Made by a program: the position numbers and the translations under genes
Notes under the pieces: model-generated
Databases searched by the model: none
What the model was told of the DNA's origin: nothing
What the model saw: the letters and a program-made list of their open reading frames with translations, nothing else
Shown here: piece after piece, positions 20,767 to 32,515 of the stretch
How positions within the stretch are numbered: the stretch's first letter is position 1
How the letters are laid out: each line of letters opens with the position of its first letter
Assembly: GCA_017591395.1 (NCBI GenBank)
Contig: WEDG01005554.1
Location: 1-64,000, forward strand
From: Schistocephalus solidus
Taxonomy: Eukaryota > Platyhelminthes > Cestoda > Diphyllobothriidea > Diphyllobothriidae
DNA length: 64,000 bases
Reading direction: 5' to 3'

Positions 20767-20796
20767 TTCAATTCAATTCAATTCAATTCAATTTAT
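20767..20796. repeat. (ATTCA)n at the 3' end of family B
   Basis: Five to six attca units, which on the minus strand form a (TTGAA)n tail after CCTATTTCCCTCAATAAA. CR1-like elements typically end in a short tandem repeat instead of poly(A). Confidence 0.85.
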
Positions 20797-23700
20797 TGAG
20801 GGAAATAGGCATGGGCCTTTGAGTACCCTATTTGTAACGTAAAATTAAGTGCGGTATACAGAGAAACCGTGTGGGTTGCAAAGGTACAAAAGGCGGTCAT
20901 AAAATTTGACAAGTGGTGCACGACTCTCGAGGGTTAAGATAAATGCCTCATCGCTCAGGCTCGTTGCGGAACATAAAACTGTCAAGGTTCCTTTTAAAGC
21001 TTTCCAGCGATGGTGACATCACAACGTCTTCAGGGAGGGCATTCCATGGTTTAACCACTCTGACAGAGAAGGAGAACTTGCGCACATCCAGTCTCGCCTG
21101 CTGGACACGCAGTTTCAATGGGTGACCTCGGAGATGGGTCGTGGTGGCAAATTCAAAGAAGTCCGAGAATTCCAGGCAACAATCCAATCCCTTCACAATG
21201 CGGAATGTCTGCAGAAGATCACCACGCATTTGCCTATAACTCAAAGGGAACAGATTAAGATTCATTAGGCGGGTTGGATATGGCAAGGAGCTTTGACTTC
21301 TAACCATTTTGGTGGCTTTCCTCTGGACTCTTTCGAGGCAGTTCTGATCTTGAACTGTCCAGGGTTTCCAGGCGTGCATAGCATGTTCCAAATGTGGCCT
21401 AATGAATGTTCCAAAGGTCTTAGCGAAAAAGATCTTCATCGAAATCCAAAAAGGCTCGTCTGATGGCATGCAACACCGAAATTGCCCTCTTCGCCACTTT
21501 CGAGCAGTGAGACGATGGTTTTTAAGGTGGTGGTCATCAGCACACCAAGGTCCTTTTGGGTTTCCACGTCTTTTAAGGCTTCACCGTTGAGAAAGTAACT
21601 TCTACTTTCGGCAGATCCAGACGGGTTGCCTAAGCGAAGTATTGTACACTTATCGACGTTGAACCGCAAAAAGCCAATGATTCGACCACTCCTCCAACCG
21701 AGTTAGGTTGATCTGCAGTTTATCTTCGTCAGCAGGGCTCTGGATTACATTCCAGATTTTTAATGTCGTCGGCAAACATTGCTGCTTCACAGTCGAGATT
21801 CCTGACACAATCGTTCACGTATATTAAAAACAGTATTGGCCCCTAGTACTGAACCCTGAGGAACCCCACTCTCGATCGCAGCAGAACTTGACCTCTCTTG
21901 GCCGATGCACACAACCTGGCGCCGACCCACGAGGAAGTTTTCGATCCACTTGAGGAGGTTACCTCTGATTCCAATTCTTTCTAGCTTGTACAGCAGTCTC
22001 TCATGCGGCACAGTATCGAAGGCCTTTTGAAAGTCAATGAAGGCAATGTGAACCGCGTGTCTATCTTCAAGTGCTTGGGTCCACCTCTGGAGCGAATACA
22101 GCAAATTCGTTGTGCATGATCTTCCTTTTTCTGAACCCGTGTTGACAGCTTGATAACAAATTATGAGTCTCTAGGAATTTCACCAATTCGCTCTTTGATG
22201 ATCCTTTTCCATAATCTTGCCAAGGATGCATGTTGGCTTATGGGCCTGTAGTTTGTCACTGACGCCCGGCTACCGCTTTTGTACAAGGGAGTTATATGTG
22301 CCAGCTTCCAATCGAAAGGAAGTGTTCCGGAGTCAAAGGACTTTTGAAAGAGCACTGACAAAGGTGCGGAAAGTTCATTGGCGAGTTATTTCAGAAGCTT
22401 GGGTGAAAGCTTGTCTGGTCCTGGGGATTTCGACTCTTTTAGTTCTTTTTAATTCCTTTTGCATCAGAAATTCTGAGAATAGTATGTGGCTAATGCTTGA
22501 AGTCGGCGGGTTATCCACTGAGGGACGAAGGAACCTTGCCTCGTTTGTGAAGACTGAGCGGTAGAACTGTGAAAAGTACTCGGCTTTTTTTCTGTTTTCA
22601 GAAATTTCGACGCCCACGGCAGTCTTAATCAGCGGTATTTAACGTTTATTCCTTGTACATCTACGGAGGTAACTGTAGACTAACTTTGGATTCTGCGTTG
22701 CCTTTTGCAGCAAAGTCTTCTCAAATTCTCTTCGCGTTGTAAGAATAAGGCTTCTCATTTTGTTTCTCTGCGCTTTATACTTATTAAAATAGGCGACTTG
22801 ATTAGACTCGCAATATTTTTCTCCACAACTTGTGCTTCCTGTTTATTTCCCTTTTTAAGTTGCTGTCTAGCCACCCAGGACGCTTGCTGTGATGGACACT
22901 CGTTAGCGGGCAGTGGTTGTCAATAAATTGCAGAAGAACATTTCGGAAGGACTCCCAATCTTCGTTTACGGTGCTCGAAAAACATTGAGGTCCAGTTGAT
23001 GTGTGTTAAAATCTGCTCGCATCGGATGAAAGTTTTCCTCGCCAAACGTTACGCCGTTTTTCCTCTATAGCAGGCGCAACGGAGAATAAGGAGTAGTCCC
23101 ACATAAGCACCACATGATCACAACGACCGAGCAGAGGCATTGAAATAATCTCGTCAATGCTGCCTGATGTTTTCGTGAAAACGAGGTCAAGACAGTTAGC
23201 CCGTTGTCCTTCACGTGTTCTGGTGGGGAAAGGGACATGCTGTGTGAGGAGTGCATTCAAGGTCTTTTTGCAGAAAAACATAATCAAAAGTCGATTTCGG
23301 GCATGATGATTGAACAGTGCTCCAGTTAATTCCTGGTGCGTTGAAGTCACCCATAATCATTACATTAGGTCTACTGGAGAACATTTCTAATTGTTCCAAC
23401 AAGTGGGTGTCCGCGACTTGGTCTATCCTAGGTGGCCGATAGACAATGAGGACATCTAGACATGGAGAGCAAAGAGCCTTGATGTTCAACCATATGGCTT
23501 CAGTGCAGACACTATTAGCACGTCTTTCACATACACAATTATTCCACCTCCCTGTCGGTTTTCTCTGTCCCTCCGATATATTTGGTACCCAGACAATGTT
23601 ATTTCGCTATCTAGAATACTGCCCGACAGCCAGGTTTCGGTTACTGCAATCACATCCGGAGATACTTCGGCAAGGCAAATTTTTAACTCATCAAGTTTGA

Positions 23701-23930
23701 TAAAAGGCTTTGCGCATTTGTATACAAGCACTTCAATTTTGCGCCGACCAAATTTCCTGTTGCGTTTGTCAATTTTATGGGCCCAACTGCGTCTCCTCTA
23801 ACGTCAAGGTCGTATGTCTTTTCCGTTTCGTGATGATTTTCGGTAACTCTGGTTTCTTTAGTGGTACTTTAGTAATGGCAGAAACAATGAGTATGAATCA
23901 ACAAACCATTGATAACAGAAGGTAAATAGA
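20797..23930 (-). mobile_element. CR1-like non-LTR retrotransposon, family B
   Basis: A 3.1 kb minus-strand element with APE-type endonuclease, reverse transcriptase and a 3' UTR ending in a pentanucleotide repeat. No ORF1 is seen, so it is 5'-truncated just before or at the endonuclease. It is inserted at the end of family A copy 4 and abuts a SINE at 23935. The C-terminal 173 codons (21469-20948) remain open. Confidence 0.85.
20948..23731 (-). pseudogene. Family B ORF2: endonuclease-reverse transcriptase
   Basis: The endonuclease begins near 23731 with VIAVTETWLSG (catalytic Glu), DRENRQGGG, VLIVYRPPRI and MIMGDFNAPGINW (catalytic Asp) at about 23345. The reverse transcriptase follows: HITPLYKSGSRASVTNYRPI (22285), FIDFQKAFDTVPHERLLYKL (22030), GVPQGSVLG (21860) and an FADD motif near 21770 in another frame. 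The C-terminus reads FGTFIRPHLEHAMHAWKPW and ends near 20948. At least five frameshifts or stops separate these pieces, so the element cannot move by itself. Confidence 0.85.
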
Positions 23931-23934
23931 TAGA

Positions 23935-24250
23935 TTAATATATAGATAGATACGTCGATGTTTTTATTTGATTATCCAGAAGGGCCCTGTCATTATTTAA
24001 AAATAAAAGGAATTCGCAAACGTGTACAATTAATTTAGGAATAGTAGATCAGCTTCTTGGCGATGATAAATGACACAAATCAATTTCGTGAGCCCTGCAA
24101 CAATGCAGCGTTTATGAGGACCACTACGCCCAAAGTCCCACACGGAACTCAAGCAAACTCGCCCTAAGAGGCCAAAGATCTCTCCTATCCCCTTCGACAT
24201 CAGCACGTTTCCCTGAACCCTGAACACCGAGAAAAAAAGTGACACTACAT
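23935..24250 (-). mobile_element. SINE, family E, copy 2
   Basis: Minus-strand copy. Shares gccaagaagctgatctac, cagggcccttctggataa and a terminal (atct)n with the copy at 53085-53700. The tail lies at the low-coordinate end, next to family B. Confidence 0.6.
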
Positions 24251-24914
24251 GTGCAGTTCCCCATCTATAACCCTGGGCGGCATTATTGCATTTTTTTTTC
24301 GGTCCTCAGGCCTGCAAATGTGGATGAAACTCGTGTAATCCTTCATTTAATATATCAACATACTTGGATATTTCGTCCAACCCTTCCCTTTTTACGATTT
24401 CTCTGATTTTGGCGGTTTAATCAGTAAAAGATTTATTTGATATGGGCGCCAAGCTACTCCCGTGGACACTTCCAGTTTGACTCACGAGCTCAGTGAGCGG
24501 ATAGAGCCCGTTCAATCTTCTCATACTCTGCGAGTTGCAAACGGCACTGCCATCCCTATTTTAGGCCGACTGTAACTCCAACTACCCGTGGCTAACACAA
24601 AACTCAGGTATCCATTCCAAGGGTCCTCAGATAGTCCCTGGAAATTAATCTTAGGGATATATTTGTTAGCCGATCCCAGTTGCGTCATCCATACTTAGGA
24701 CCGCTCCATGATCGTAAACAACCATTCAAATACTCTCACACACATGCAGACTCAAAACGTTGACCTCGTGTTTAACGTCGCTGTATCAGCCGCAGCACTT
24801 GAAGCTATGAAGGCGTCGTTGGACTTCCGTTTGAAATTCGCTCGTCTCCAAGCTTTTAATTTTTGGCCAATAATCTGTTCACAAAGTAAGGACTCAGCGA
24901 AATAAGTTGTCATT
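24251..24914. other. No gene recognised
   Basis: About 660 bases between a SINE and the start of the large family A element. A T-rich run lies at 24290-24300. The open frame at 24708-24905 resembles nothing known. Confidence 0.3.
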
Positions 24915-25317
24915 TGATCACATATTGTCTGTTTATCATGATCAGCCTATAATTGTTTATAGACATTGCGATATGCAGGCACACGAAAAATTGATATTGG
25001 AATCTTGAATAATAAGCTAACTCAGCTTCATTTGGATCCTGCCTTATACGGGCTTCAGAAAACAGTCTCACAGCAAGAAAGGTATCTACATCAGAAAGGA
25101 ACCACTGGCAAACTCACTTCAAAGGCTACATCATACTTTGCTTCGTATTAACATTCGATAGTGAATTCAGTTCGGAAAAGCACTTCTTTGTTGTGCTCAG
25201 TAAACTATTCACTTGATAATTTAGGCTGTTCGTTAAAACTTAATGCATCCTTGTAGAGATCTTGCTGGCATGGGAAACGCAAATGTTCACAACCCGACCA
25301 CGCGAGAAAATTATTCA

Positions 25318-25395
25318 CCGCTTTGGCCAGGACTCGAAACACCAACCTCTCGATTAGCTACCGATGCTCTTGACCACTCGGCCATGCCCGGGACG
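25318..25395 (-). other. tRNA-Leu/Ser-like block in the 5' region of family A
   Basis: The minus strand reads GGCATGGCCGAGTGGTCAAG, with a perfect box A (TGGCCGAGTGG), and a box B-like GTTTCGAGTCC about 40 bases on. A decayed version sits at the same place in copy 4 (19325-19385), so the block belongs to the repeat unit rather than to a local insertion. It is antisense to the retrotransposon. Not a functional tRNA. Confidence 0.5.
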
Positions 25396-25867
25396 CCAGC
25401 AGACAAAAAATTAGTATATCCTACAAAAATAATGATTTGTCCAATGTTTGTAAACCATTTTCGATTTCATTTGACAAAAACTTACCAGAAATACTCCAGT
25501 CACTCTCAGCAGGCCGAGAAGAACCACAAAGCAGCAATATTAAAGAAAGCAGGGCACTACTGAACATTACCAAAACTTAGCTAAACAGTGAAGGGCTGGC
25601 ACACTGTGATGGATGCCAAGGACTCACAACCAAAGTTTTGAGATAAGAAGGAGACCTCGATCTCCTATCGGAAATAATAGCAGTCCGCATCAAACATAAC
25701 AAAATTAACTCGCCGAAACACGATGCAATGAGCTGAAAATCATCAGCAAGCTAGACCATAATCATCGCAAGGAAACGGTAGAGGTCCACAGATACAACAT
25801 TAAGCGAAACAAAAAGAGAAAAAGAACGAAGTCATTAGAACAAACCTCTGAGTCAGTTGAAATACAG

Positions 25868-26860
25868 ATGACCAGAAAGAAAATAAGCGAGGAGGAAATT
25901 ATGTTTTGCGTTTCCCCAGGTTCGGGAAATCGGATGCACATAGAATCCGACTGCACAAAAGTAAATCAGCGACCGAAGGTCTCTGAAAAGTCGAAAAACA
26001 GTAATCGTAAGGTATCTTTACTGCCACGGACGAGCGACAGCAGCATGCTCTTTACATGTGCATCGAACTACAATGAAGCAGGGCATGGTAGCCAGCAAAG
26101 AAATGGCGGAAAAGTGGCCTGCGACTTATCGACAGACCTGGATGCAACAAACCAAAATTCAGGTTTCCCAGGTGCTATTCGAGCAAACGCATTGTCCGAA
26201 GAACTCACGCTGTTTGAAAGGTCCATAGAGATGTCTGCAAATCAACCAACAGGCTCACCGATGAAGACCAATTTGAACACAATATTGAAGACTGTAACAA
26301 AGGGCATGATTCAACCTTCCGTCACTAAAAAAGCAGGATGCAGAAACGAGTTTTTTTCCCTGACAGATCGTTTTGTCTGGTAGTTCAGGGAGTCTCAGAG
26401 GCTACTGGGGAAACGCCAAAAGAAAGGGTAAAACAGGATCTGCTGACATTTCAAAATAAATTGAATGATACGCAAGTAACTGGTTTGACAGCCGACATCA
26501 AAAGATCTTTCGATTGGAGCCTCTCGTTACAAATGAAACGCATGAGGTTAACCAAGACCATTAAAAGTCGTCTTGGGAAGCAAACAGCAGGTGGATCTAT
26601 TGCTCTTGCGAAAGTCCCGACTACGAAGGAATCATCGTGGAGTTTTTTTTCAGCCGGATTACTCTCCCACCGATCGGATGAAAATGAGGACACTGGTTGC
26701 AGAATTGAAAAGACTTCAATACGAGGGGGAACAAAACCTGAAAATTTTAAACAACAAAATCGTCAAAACGGTGCGCTCGTTTTTATGGGAACATCCGGTG
26801 AAATTGACTGTAACCATGCCGGTCAAATGCCCTACCAAATGCCTAAAGATTTGAACCCAG
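25868..26860 (+). pseudogene. Family A ORF1
   Basis: Frames 25868-26383, 26338 onward and 26573-26854 carry an ORF1 protein, the nucleic-acid-binding partner of ORF2 in CR1-group elements. The N-terminal half is basic and polar (MTRKKISEEEIMFCVSPGSG). The C-terminal half has LVVQGVSEATGETPKERVKQ, then VFFQPDYSPTDRMKMRTLVA and a Lys-rich end, matching the ORF1 of element D1 at 33.3-33.7 kb (VFFQPEYGLKERMKMRQLII). Two frameshifts break it. Its last codons overlap the start of ORF2 in another frame. Confidence 0.65.
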
Positions 26861-27072
26861 ACAGGAGACTGAATATATCTTGTGAAATATCAAGCCAAAA
26901 TCGCCATGTGGAAGAAAGAACTAAAAATCTTCAGAAATCGAGGGAAGAAAACAAGATTAAAATGATTTACACAAATGCGCAGAGTCTATTGAACAAAATG
27001 GATGAAATTAAACTGATCGTGGAGCATTTACAGCCTGACTTCATAGCTGTAACTGAAACACGGTTAAATTAA
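26843..27072 (+). pseudogene. Family A ORF2, first segment (endonuclease N-terminus)
   Basis: From MPKDLNPDRR the frame enters the APE-type endonuclease: KMIYTNAQSLLNKMDEIKL with the conserved Asn, then DFIAVTET with the conserved Glu. It is cut at TRLN by the insertion of family C. The same segment in the copy at 61.6-61.85 kb reads KMMYTNVQSLLNKMDEIKLV. Confidence 0.85.
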
Positions 27073-27673
27073 GAATTTGGAATTTAGAATTTATATTTGG
27101 TTAGCACCGGGAAGGTACTGTCTAAGCAAACATTAGTAACGAAATAAAGTTATGATAATGTATGCAGATAAAATGTACAAATTCATAACTTGTCCTGCTA
27201 TGTCAACAGTTAGCAATGTTTTAAAATTAATGGTGAACTAGAAAAAATAGGCAGTGAAAAAAAACTCCTACCATGAAAATGGAGGCAGAGTTCAATAGGC
27301 CTTCATTTTCGAATAGAAGGTAGGAGAAAAAAACTGCTTAGGAAAAAAAATAGTCAGGTGGTAGAATAGGGTCATACTGCAGTAGCATTTCAGAATGAGA
27401 TAATGAAACGTCGAGGTGATTCGTTCTTGATCACTTAGGTGTATGAAACAGAATCTCACGAAAATGCGTCAATGAACTTAAGTCCTCAGCATCATAGGAT
27501 CCAGAATTGAATTCTGATGATGGTTAGTATCCAAAAGAAACCGCAGCATTTAAGACTGTGGACCACCGAATTTCTACGTCCGAATGACGTCATCGTTTTG
27601 GAGGACGGGTGATATAAGGAGACATTATAGTTCATGGGCGTCTCGAGGTAGCGTAAATATAGTTTCAAGAGGG

Positions 27674-30620
27674 TTACTCAAATTTTGATGGTCCTTTCTC
27701 CGAGTCATGGGGAAAGCTACTGGGAAAAGATGAGGAAAATAAAAGGTTAATAGAATCAGTGTTAAGATAAATGTGCAGTCTTCGCTTGAATGCAGATAGA
27801 CTAGTTAACGACCTTATTTCAATTGGCAAGTTATTCCAAAGAAAACTATACCTAGAAGCAAAGAAGAGAGAGCGTTTACACGTGGAGGATGCAGGGGGAG
27901 GTATTATTAGTTCAGAATTTCTTAGGTTATAAGGAAGACTAACGGGGGTAATGACAGAAAGCTTGGGGAGAGTTGAACTATTATTTAGTCGAAAAAGGAG
28001 ACAAAAGCCTGCTTCAAGTCTCCTGACACAAAGAAATTTTAGCTTCGTTAGCTGGCATCTTGTTAAGTAGGAAGTAGTTGAAAGAGTCGGAAATAGGAGT
28101 TTTTTTGTGAAATGTCTTTGGAAATTTTTCAATTTTTGAACGGCTAGATTCGTTCATCAAACCGAAGAAAGGACAGCAAAATTCAAGAATGGGAAGTACA
28201 AACATACGATAAAGTCTTAATTTAATTTCAGGAAGGTAGAAATTATAAGAAATAAAGCCGCAAATCTGAGCAGCTTTGGCCGTTATTCTATCGGCATGAG
28301 GCAAAAGATCTAATTTATTGGTGTAGCTTAAGCCCAAAGTCCTTGATGGAGGAACATTCAATCATATGGCAACCTTCAAAGATAAGAGGTTGCGGCAGCC
28401 TTACAGGCCCAAAACTCATGTAGCGACACTTAGTAGGTGAGAACTCCATTAGCCATGTGGAGCTCCAGGCCGAAAGAGCGTCTACGTCTGAATGAATTTG
28501 TTCTAGGCACCTTTCGGTTGTAGAGTTTAAGAAGGAATACACGCATTTGAGGTCATCAGCATAAATAAAAGATTGAGAATGTTTAACTATCGATGAAATA
28601 TCATTTATATACAGTAAGAACAACAAAGGACCTAATACGGTACCTTGAAGGACACCACTAACAATCGGGGTAGCACTTGAGTATGAGGACCCTACTAAAA
28701 CCTTTTGTTTTCGATCATTTAGGTATGATCTTATAAAGTCAGTAAGGGGACTACGAAATCCTATAGCTTCTAGTTTAGCTAGAAGTCGTTTATGAGGCAC
28801 TTTTTCAAATGCCTTACTAAGATCAAAAATAGATAACTACTACAGATAGATGATCATTACGAAGAGAGGTTAGTAGATTTAGAAAAGACATGTGGCATGT
28901 TTCACAAGAACGGTCCGGTAAGAAGGCGTGTTGGGAAAAGTTGATAATTTTATTGCTTATGCAAAAATCCGTGATTTGTTTTGCAATTAGTTTTTCGAAG
29001 AGTTTAGCAAGAGAGGGCGTTTTATGAACACCGCGATAGTTATGAATGTCCGAGCGGGAACCAGATTTAAAAACTGGTATTATAATAGAAGTTTTCCAAT
29101 AATCGGGGAAGAAACCATTTTCGAGAAATACTGAGAATAATTTTCTTAGTAAAGGTGGAAAATCCCTTAACTGTTTAATAAGTGAGTTTGGAATGTTATC
29201 AGTTCCAACTGAATGTGAATTTTTTAGGTGAGCTATTTCTTTTTGAATACATGAAGGCGAGAAATTAATAGTTTTAAGAAGCGAATTTGAAAGCAGAGGA
29301 ATTGTGGGAGTGGGGCTAGTTTCAATGGTAAAGTGGTTGGCAAAAAACGAGTTTAACAATTCTGCTTGGCCCAAATCATCTGTAACAAATGTTTTGTTAC
29401 AGTCGAGTAAGGGCGGAGTTACATTCAGACGCTTAGCCGATGACCGAGCATGAAAGATTTGAGCAACAGATTTGGATGAATTGGCATTACTTAGTGCCCG
29501 AGACTCCCTAAGCTTATCTCACGCAAGCCTTATTCTCGATGCTAATTCAAATATTTGTGCAATCCTTAAATGAACTGACAAAGAGCTTATAGATGAATCT
29601 TTAAGTTGCTTTCGTAATTTTTTAAGTCTTTTCTGGAGAAAATGCGGAACAGTAGAAGAAGCTGTATGTGAATTAAAAATCTTAAACGATAAAAAAGCCT
29701 GGATTTTTTCTGTGAGGCTCTGCAATAGCTCAGGGAAAAAGTTTAGATCGTTGATTGAGAATATGCTATGCCAATCGAGAGTGCTTACGAAATTATTTAC
29801 TGTTTCATGGTTTATGTTAGCAAAGTTGAGGTTATTGCATTTAACCTCAGGCTTCGTAAGAAGGGGAACTGGAAGGCAACAGTGAATTATTGCGTGATCA
29901 CTTGTAAATAGATCATGATGAAAATTCATAAAGAGAGGGTGGACATCGTTTGTAAAAATTAAATCTAAAATGTTGTCATTTCTAGTAAATGATCTGACCA
30001 GTTGGGACATGTTTGGAAAAGTTAATAGTATCGACCAATTTCTGATGTTTAGGCGGAGAGGAATTGGCCTGCCAGTCAATGTCTGGCAGATTAAAATCAC
30101 CTACGATTATTTTGACATCAAACTGAGTGTCTGCAACTTTTTCAAATAGTTCACAGAGCTCGCTTTCATTGCCAGAATAACACGGAGGATTATAGACACA
30201 GCCAATTACCGCTTTTTTATTGTGCGGGAGGATGACTGAAGCAAAGCATACATTTCCAGAAAAAGACGAAATGTTCAGATGAAAAGGGAAATGTACAAAG
30301 GATGACTTAATATAAAGGAGGCAACCACCGCCACGTTTTTCAGCGCGGTCTTGTCGGTACAAATTGAAATTATCTATAGCAAGCGTCGAGTCAGAAATAA
30401 GAGAGTGAGCCCAGGATTCAGTGATGCACAGCACATCTGGATCAAGCTCAAAGGCTACTGTTCTAAGCTCAGCCATCTTATTTACAACTGACCTCGCATT
30501 GAGTGAAACTAAGCTGAGCGTATTCCTGAGCGGCATGTTACGCTCATCAGTATTTATAAAAAAGGATAATTTGGTGGCGGAGAAGAAAACTGGAAAGAAG
30601 AAACGAAAGGTGGGAAACAA
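27674..30620 (-). pseudogene. Family C ORF2: endonuclease-reverse transcriptase, nearly intact
   Basis: About 980 codons. Endonuclease: LVSLNARSVVNKM, DVLCITESWAHS, AEKRGGGCLLYI, KIIVGDFNLPDIDW, then SDHAIIHCCL, giving the Asn, Glu, Asp and SDH residues of APE-type nucleases. Reverse transcriptase: NYRGVHKTPSLAKLFEKLI, AFLPDRSCETCHMSFLNLL, SGVLQGTVLGPLLFLLYIND, FIYADDLKCVYSF with the catalytic aspartates near 28555. The C-terminus is SFLWNNLPIEIRSL. Lesions are few: one-base gains in short A/T runs near 30017-30020, 28825-28829, 28339-28341 and about 28128, plus a TGA for CGA at 29520-29518. The gene would otherwise be open throughout, so this copy is young, or the lesions are partly sequencing errors. 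Confidence 0.85.
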
Positions 30621-31782
30621 AATTGCTCTGGTCTACAATTTGTCGAAATGTTACTGTTAAGAGAACTGAGATTATTATACAGCGGCATATTTGGTTGAAA
30701 ACCTTGGAAGGGAAGGCTATATTGTGGCGTTTGAAAGATAGGAGGTGGCATGGAAATGAGATTTTGAGGGACGTTAGCAAAAATTGGCGGAAAACGTGCA
30801 TTTGAAAAAGGAATAAATGATTTCGAAAAACTGGTAGCATAATTTGAAGCGTTAAATATTTGTGGATTTCGAACAATTTTTGGGTTGGGAAAGATGCTAA
30901 CGTTAGCGTTCGCAGCTGTTGTAGATGCTGAGGGGTTAGCAGGTTTCCCATTGGTAATGCCATTGCTGATTTTAAAGCCTGGATAAGCCACAGATTTAGA
31001 TTTACTAGGAGTTTTCTTAGGGTTAGTAGATTTGTCAGGTATAGCAGGCATGGTTTGCTTCGGATGAGAAAGAAGTGGAGTTGACACTATTTCCCTCAAA
31101 CCAGAAACAAGGTTAACGGGTGAAGATTCAGCTGGAATCGAAATTCCTGTCAATCCGGAGGGCCGTGGGCTTGCTTTAGCTACAGGACAAACCTCTGAGA
31201 TAACTTTTGGTATTGAAGGTGTAGACAAAGGCTTCTTGTTTGCTAATGAGGGTGAAACCCGACGTTCCATTGGGGTTTTATCCCTACAGATAAACAACTT
31301 GTTTTTTTCAAATATTGAGCTGAGTGCTCATGCCTAGAGAAAATAAGGTCAACTTCAATCGCTGAAAACAGTTTGACCAGAATAGGAGGGTTTGTACTAC
31401 GGGAAGATAACCTTTTAGCTTCAGCGACTTTAAAGTTAAAGCCGCACGAGTAAAGGAAATGAAATGCAACGTCCAGGGGGATTTTGCTCTTGGGAACGTT
31501 TTTTAAAAGAAAATTGAAACTTCTGTTATGTCGGTCAAGTGACTCAGTACTGACCATGTTTATAAAAGGCTCTAGTTTCACGCATTGTTGAGAAGTGAGT
31601 GAAGAAAATTTTCCCTCAAAAATGGTACCAAGGATCGTGAAGAGAGAACCATATTTACACATAAAGGTATTAAAGTTTTCCAGGGCGTCAAGGTCTAATT
31701 TCTTCATGCTTAAGGTGGGTTGTTCTAGTGGAAGTTTTACGCGAAGAGGATGTTTGCGTCTAAGTACTGACTGGGGTTTCAT
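30554..31782 (-). pseudogene. Family C ORF1
   Basis: About 410 codons in two overlapping frames (31782-31243 and 31297-30554). The N-terminal part contains NRSFNFLLKNVPKSKIPLDV, then FLYSCGFNFKVAEAKRLSSR, similar to the ORF1 of the D-type element at 37.6-37.9 kb (HNFILRNIP, RVGYAKRLHS); this may be an RNA-recognition-type fold. The middle is rich in Pro, Ser and Thr and the end in Pro, Phe and Asn. The break lies at a run of seven A (minus strand) near 31305, where one more A would reconnect the frames. ORF1 and ORF2 overlap by about 65 bases. Confidence 0.75.
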
Positions 31783-32310
31783 ATTGGTTTTAAAATATAA
31801 GTACTTTTCAAATCAATAATACGAAGGAAAATCGTTACTAGTGACGTTTTGCGGAATAAAAGATTTAATATTTTAAGCAAGTCACTGCAAGCAATTATCT
31901 GCTAGGTAGCGAGTTTAAACTGAAAATAGAATTAGCGAAGAGGCTATGCAGGATGAAAAATTATATCAACTGGTATACCAGTTACTACAAATTATTCTTC
32001 GCTGAAAATAAGGTAAACTTACAAATTTTCAACTTTATTTTCTAGAATTAGACTTTAAATTCCGTCGTTTTGACGTAAATCTGCGAGAACTTTAATGAGG
32101 CTATGTAGGATGAAAAAGTTTAAAAACTCTATATTTCTCCCTTTTGCAATTGCAATAACTGCAGGTGTGTGCAGCTGATGATGAGGTAGAAATACAATTA
32201 ATTGTCAATAATTAAGCTAATATTTTCTACAGGAAACGTAGAAATCAGTTGAAAATTCGAGAATTCACTTATCTTCAAATTTGAACAAACCGCCTTCGAC
32301 CTTGACCTTG

Positions 32311-32515
32311 AACAAATCGCAGACACAGAAGTCCGAATAGACGGTTTTCAGCTTATCCGCATGGATAGAAATGGACGTAGAGGTGGTGGAATCGCAATGT
32401 TTATACGAGAAGGCATTGACTTCATTCCGGATGTGCCCTTTGCCAAATAGGATCTCGTCTTGCGAAATACTTTGTTGTAAACTGAAAGTCCCAAACCAAC
32501 CAGACCTCCATATAA
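32311..32515 (+). pseudogene. Family A main copy, part 2 (endonuclease middle)
   Basis: Resumes the endonuclease right after family C: ADTEVRIDGFQLIRMDRNG, RRGGGIAMFIREGIDFIPD. The matching stretch in the copy at 61.3-61.6 kb reads CRDDGIATFIREGIDFIPD. It ends at cagacctccatat (32515), where the copy at 61.4 kb goes on differently. A short stop-containing stretch (AK, TAG) marks decay. Confidence 0.75.

Larger units (their letters stand above)
24915..27075 (+). mobile_element. CR1-like family A, main copy, part 1 (5' region, ORF1, start of ORF2)
   Basis: First of three ordered plus-strand pieces of one element. It holds a 5' region of about 950 bases, ORF1 and the first 40 or so codons of the endonuclease, then stops at gaaacacggttaaatt where family C was inserted. 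The minus-strand relative at 59.4-61.9 kb continues past this point, and the missing continuation (tcgcagacacagaagtc) is found at 32314, after family C. The 5' region includes an antisense tRNA-like block at 25318-25395. Confidence 0.8.
27076..32310 (-). mobile_element. CR1-like non-LTR retrotransposon, family C, copy 1 (full-length)
   Basis: A 5.2 kb minus-strand element inserted in the endonuclease of family A. From its 5' end it has about 500 bases of 5' UTR (32310-31783), ORF1, overlapping ORF2 and a 600-base 3' UTR ending in an attctaaattccaaattc-like tail at 27076-27100. It is the most complete element in the window and the least damaged. Related copies lie at 16.5, 52.3, 53.9-58.3 and 58.3-59.4 kb. 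Exact ends and the target duplication could not be fixed. Confidence 0.85.
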
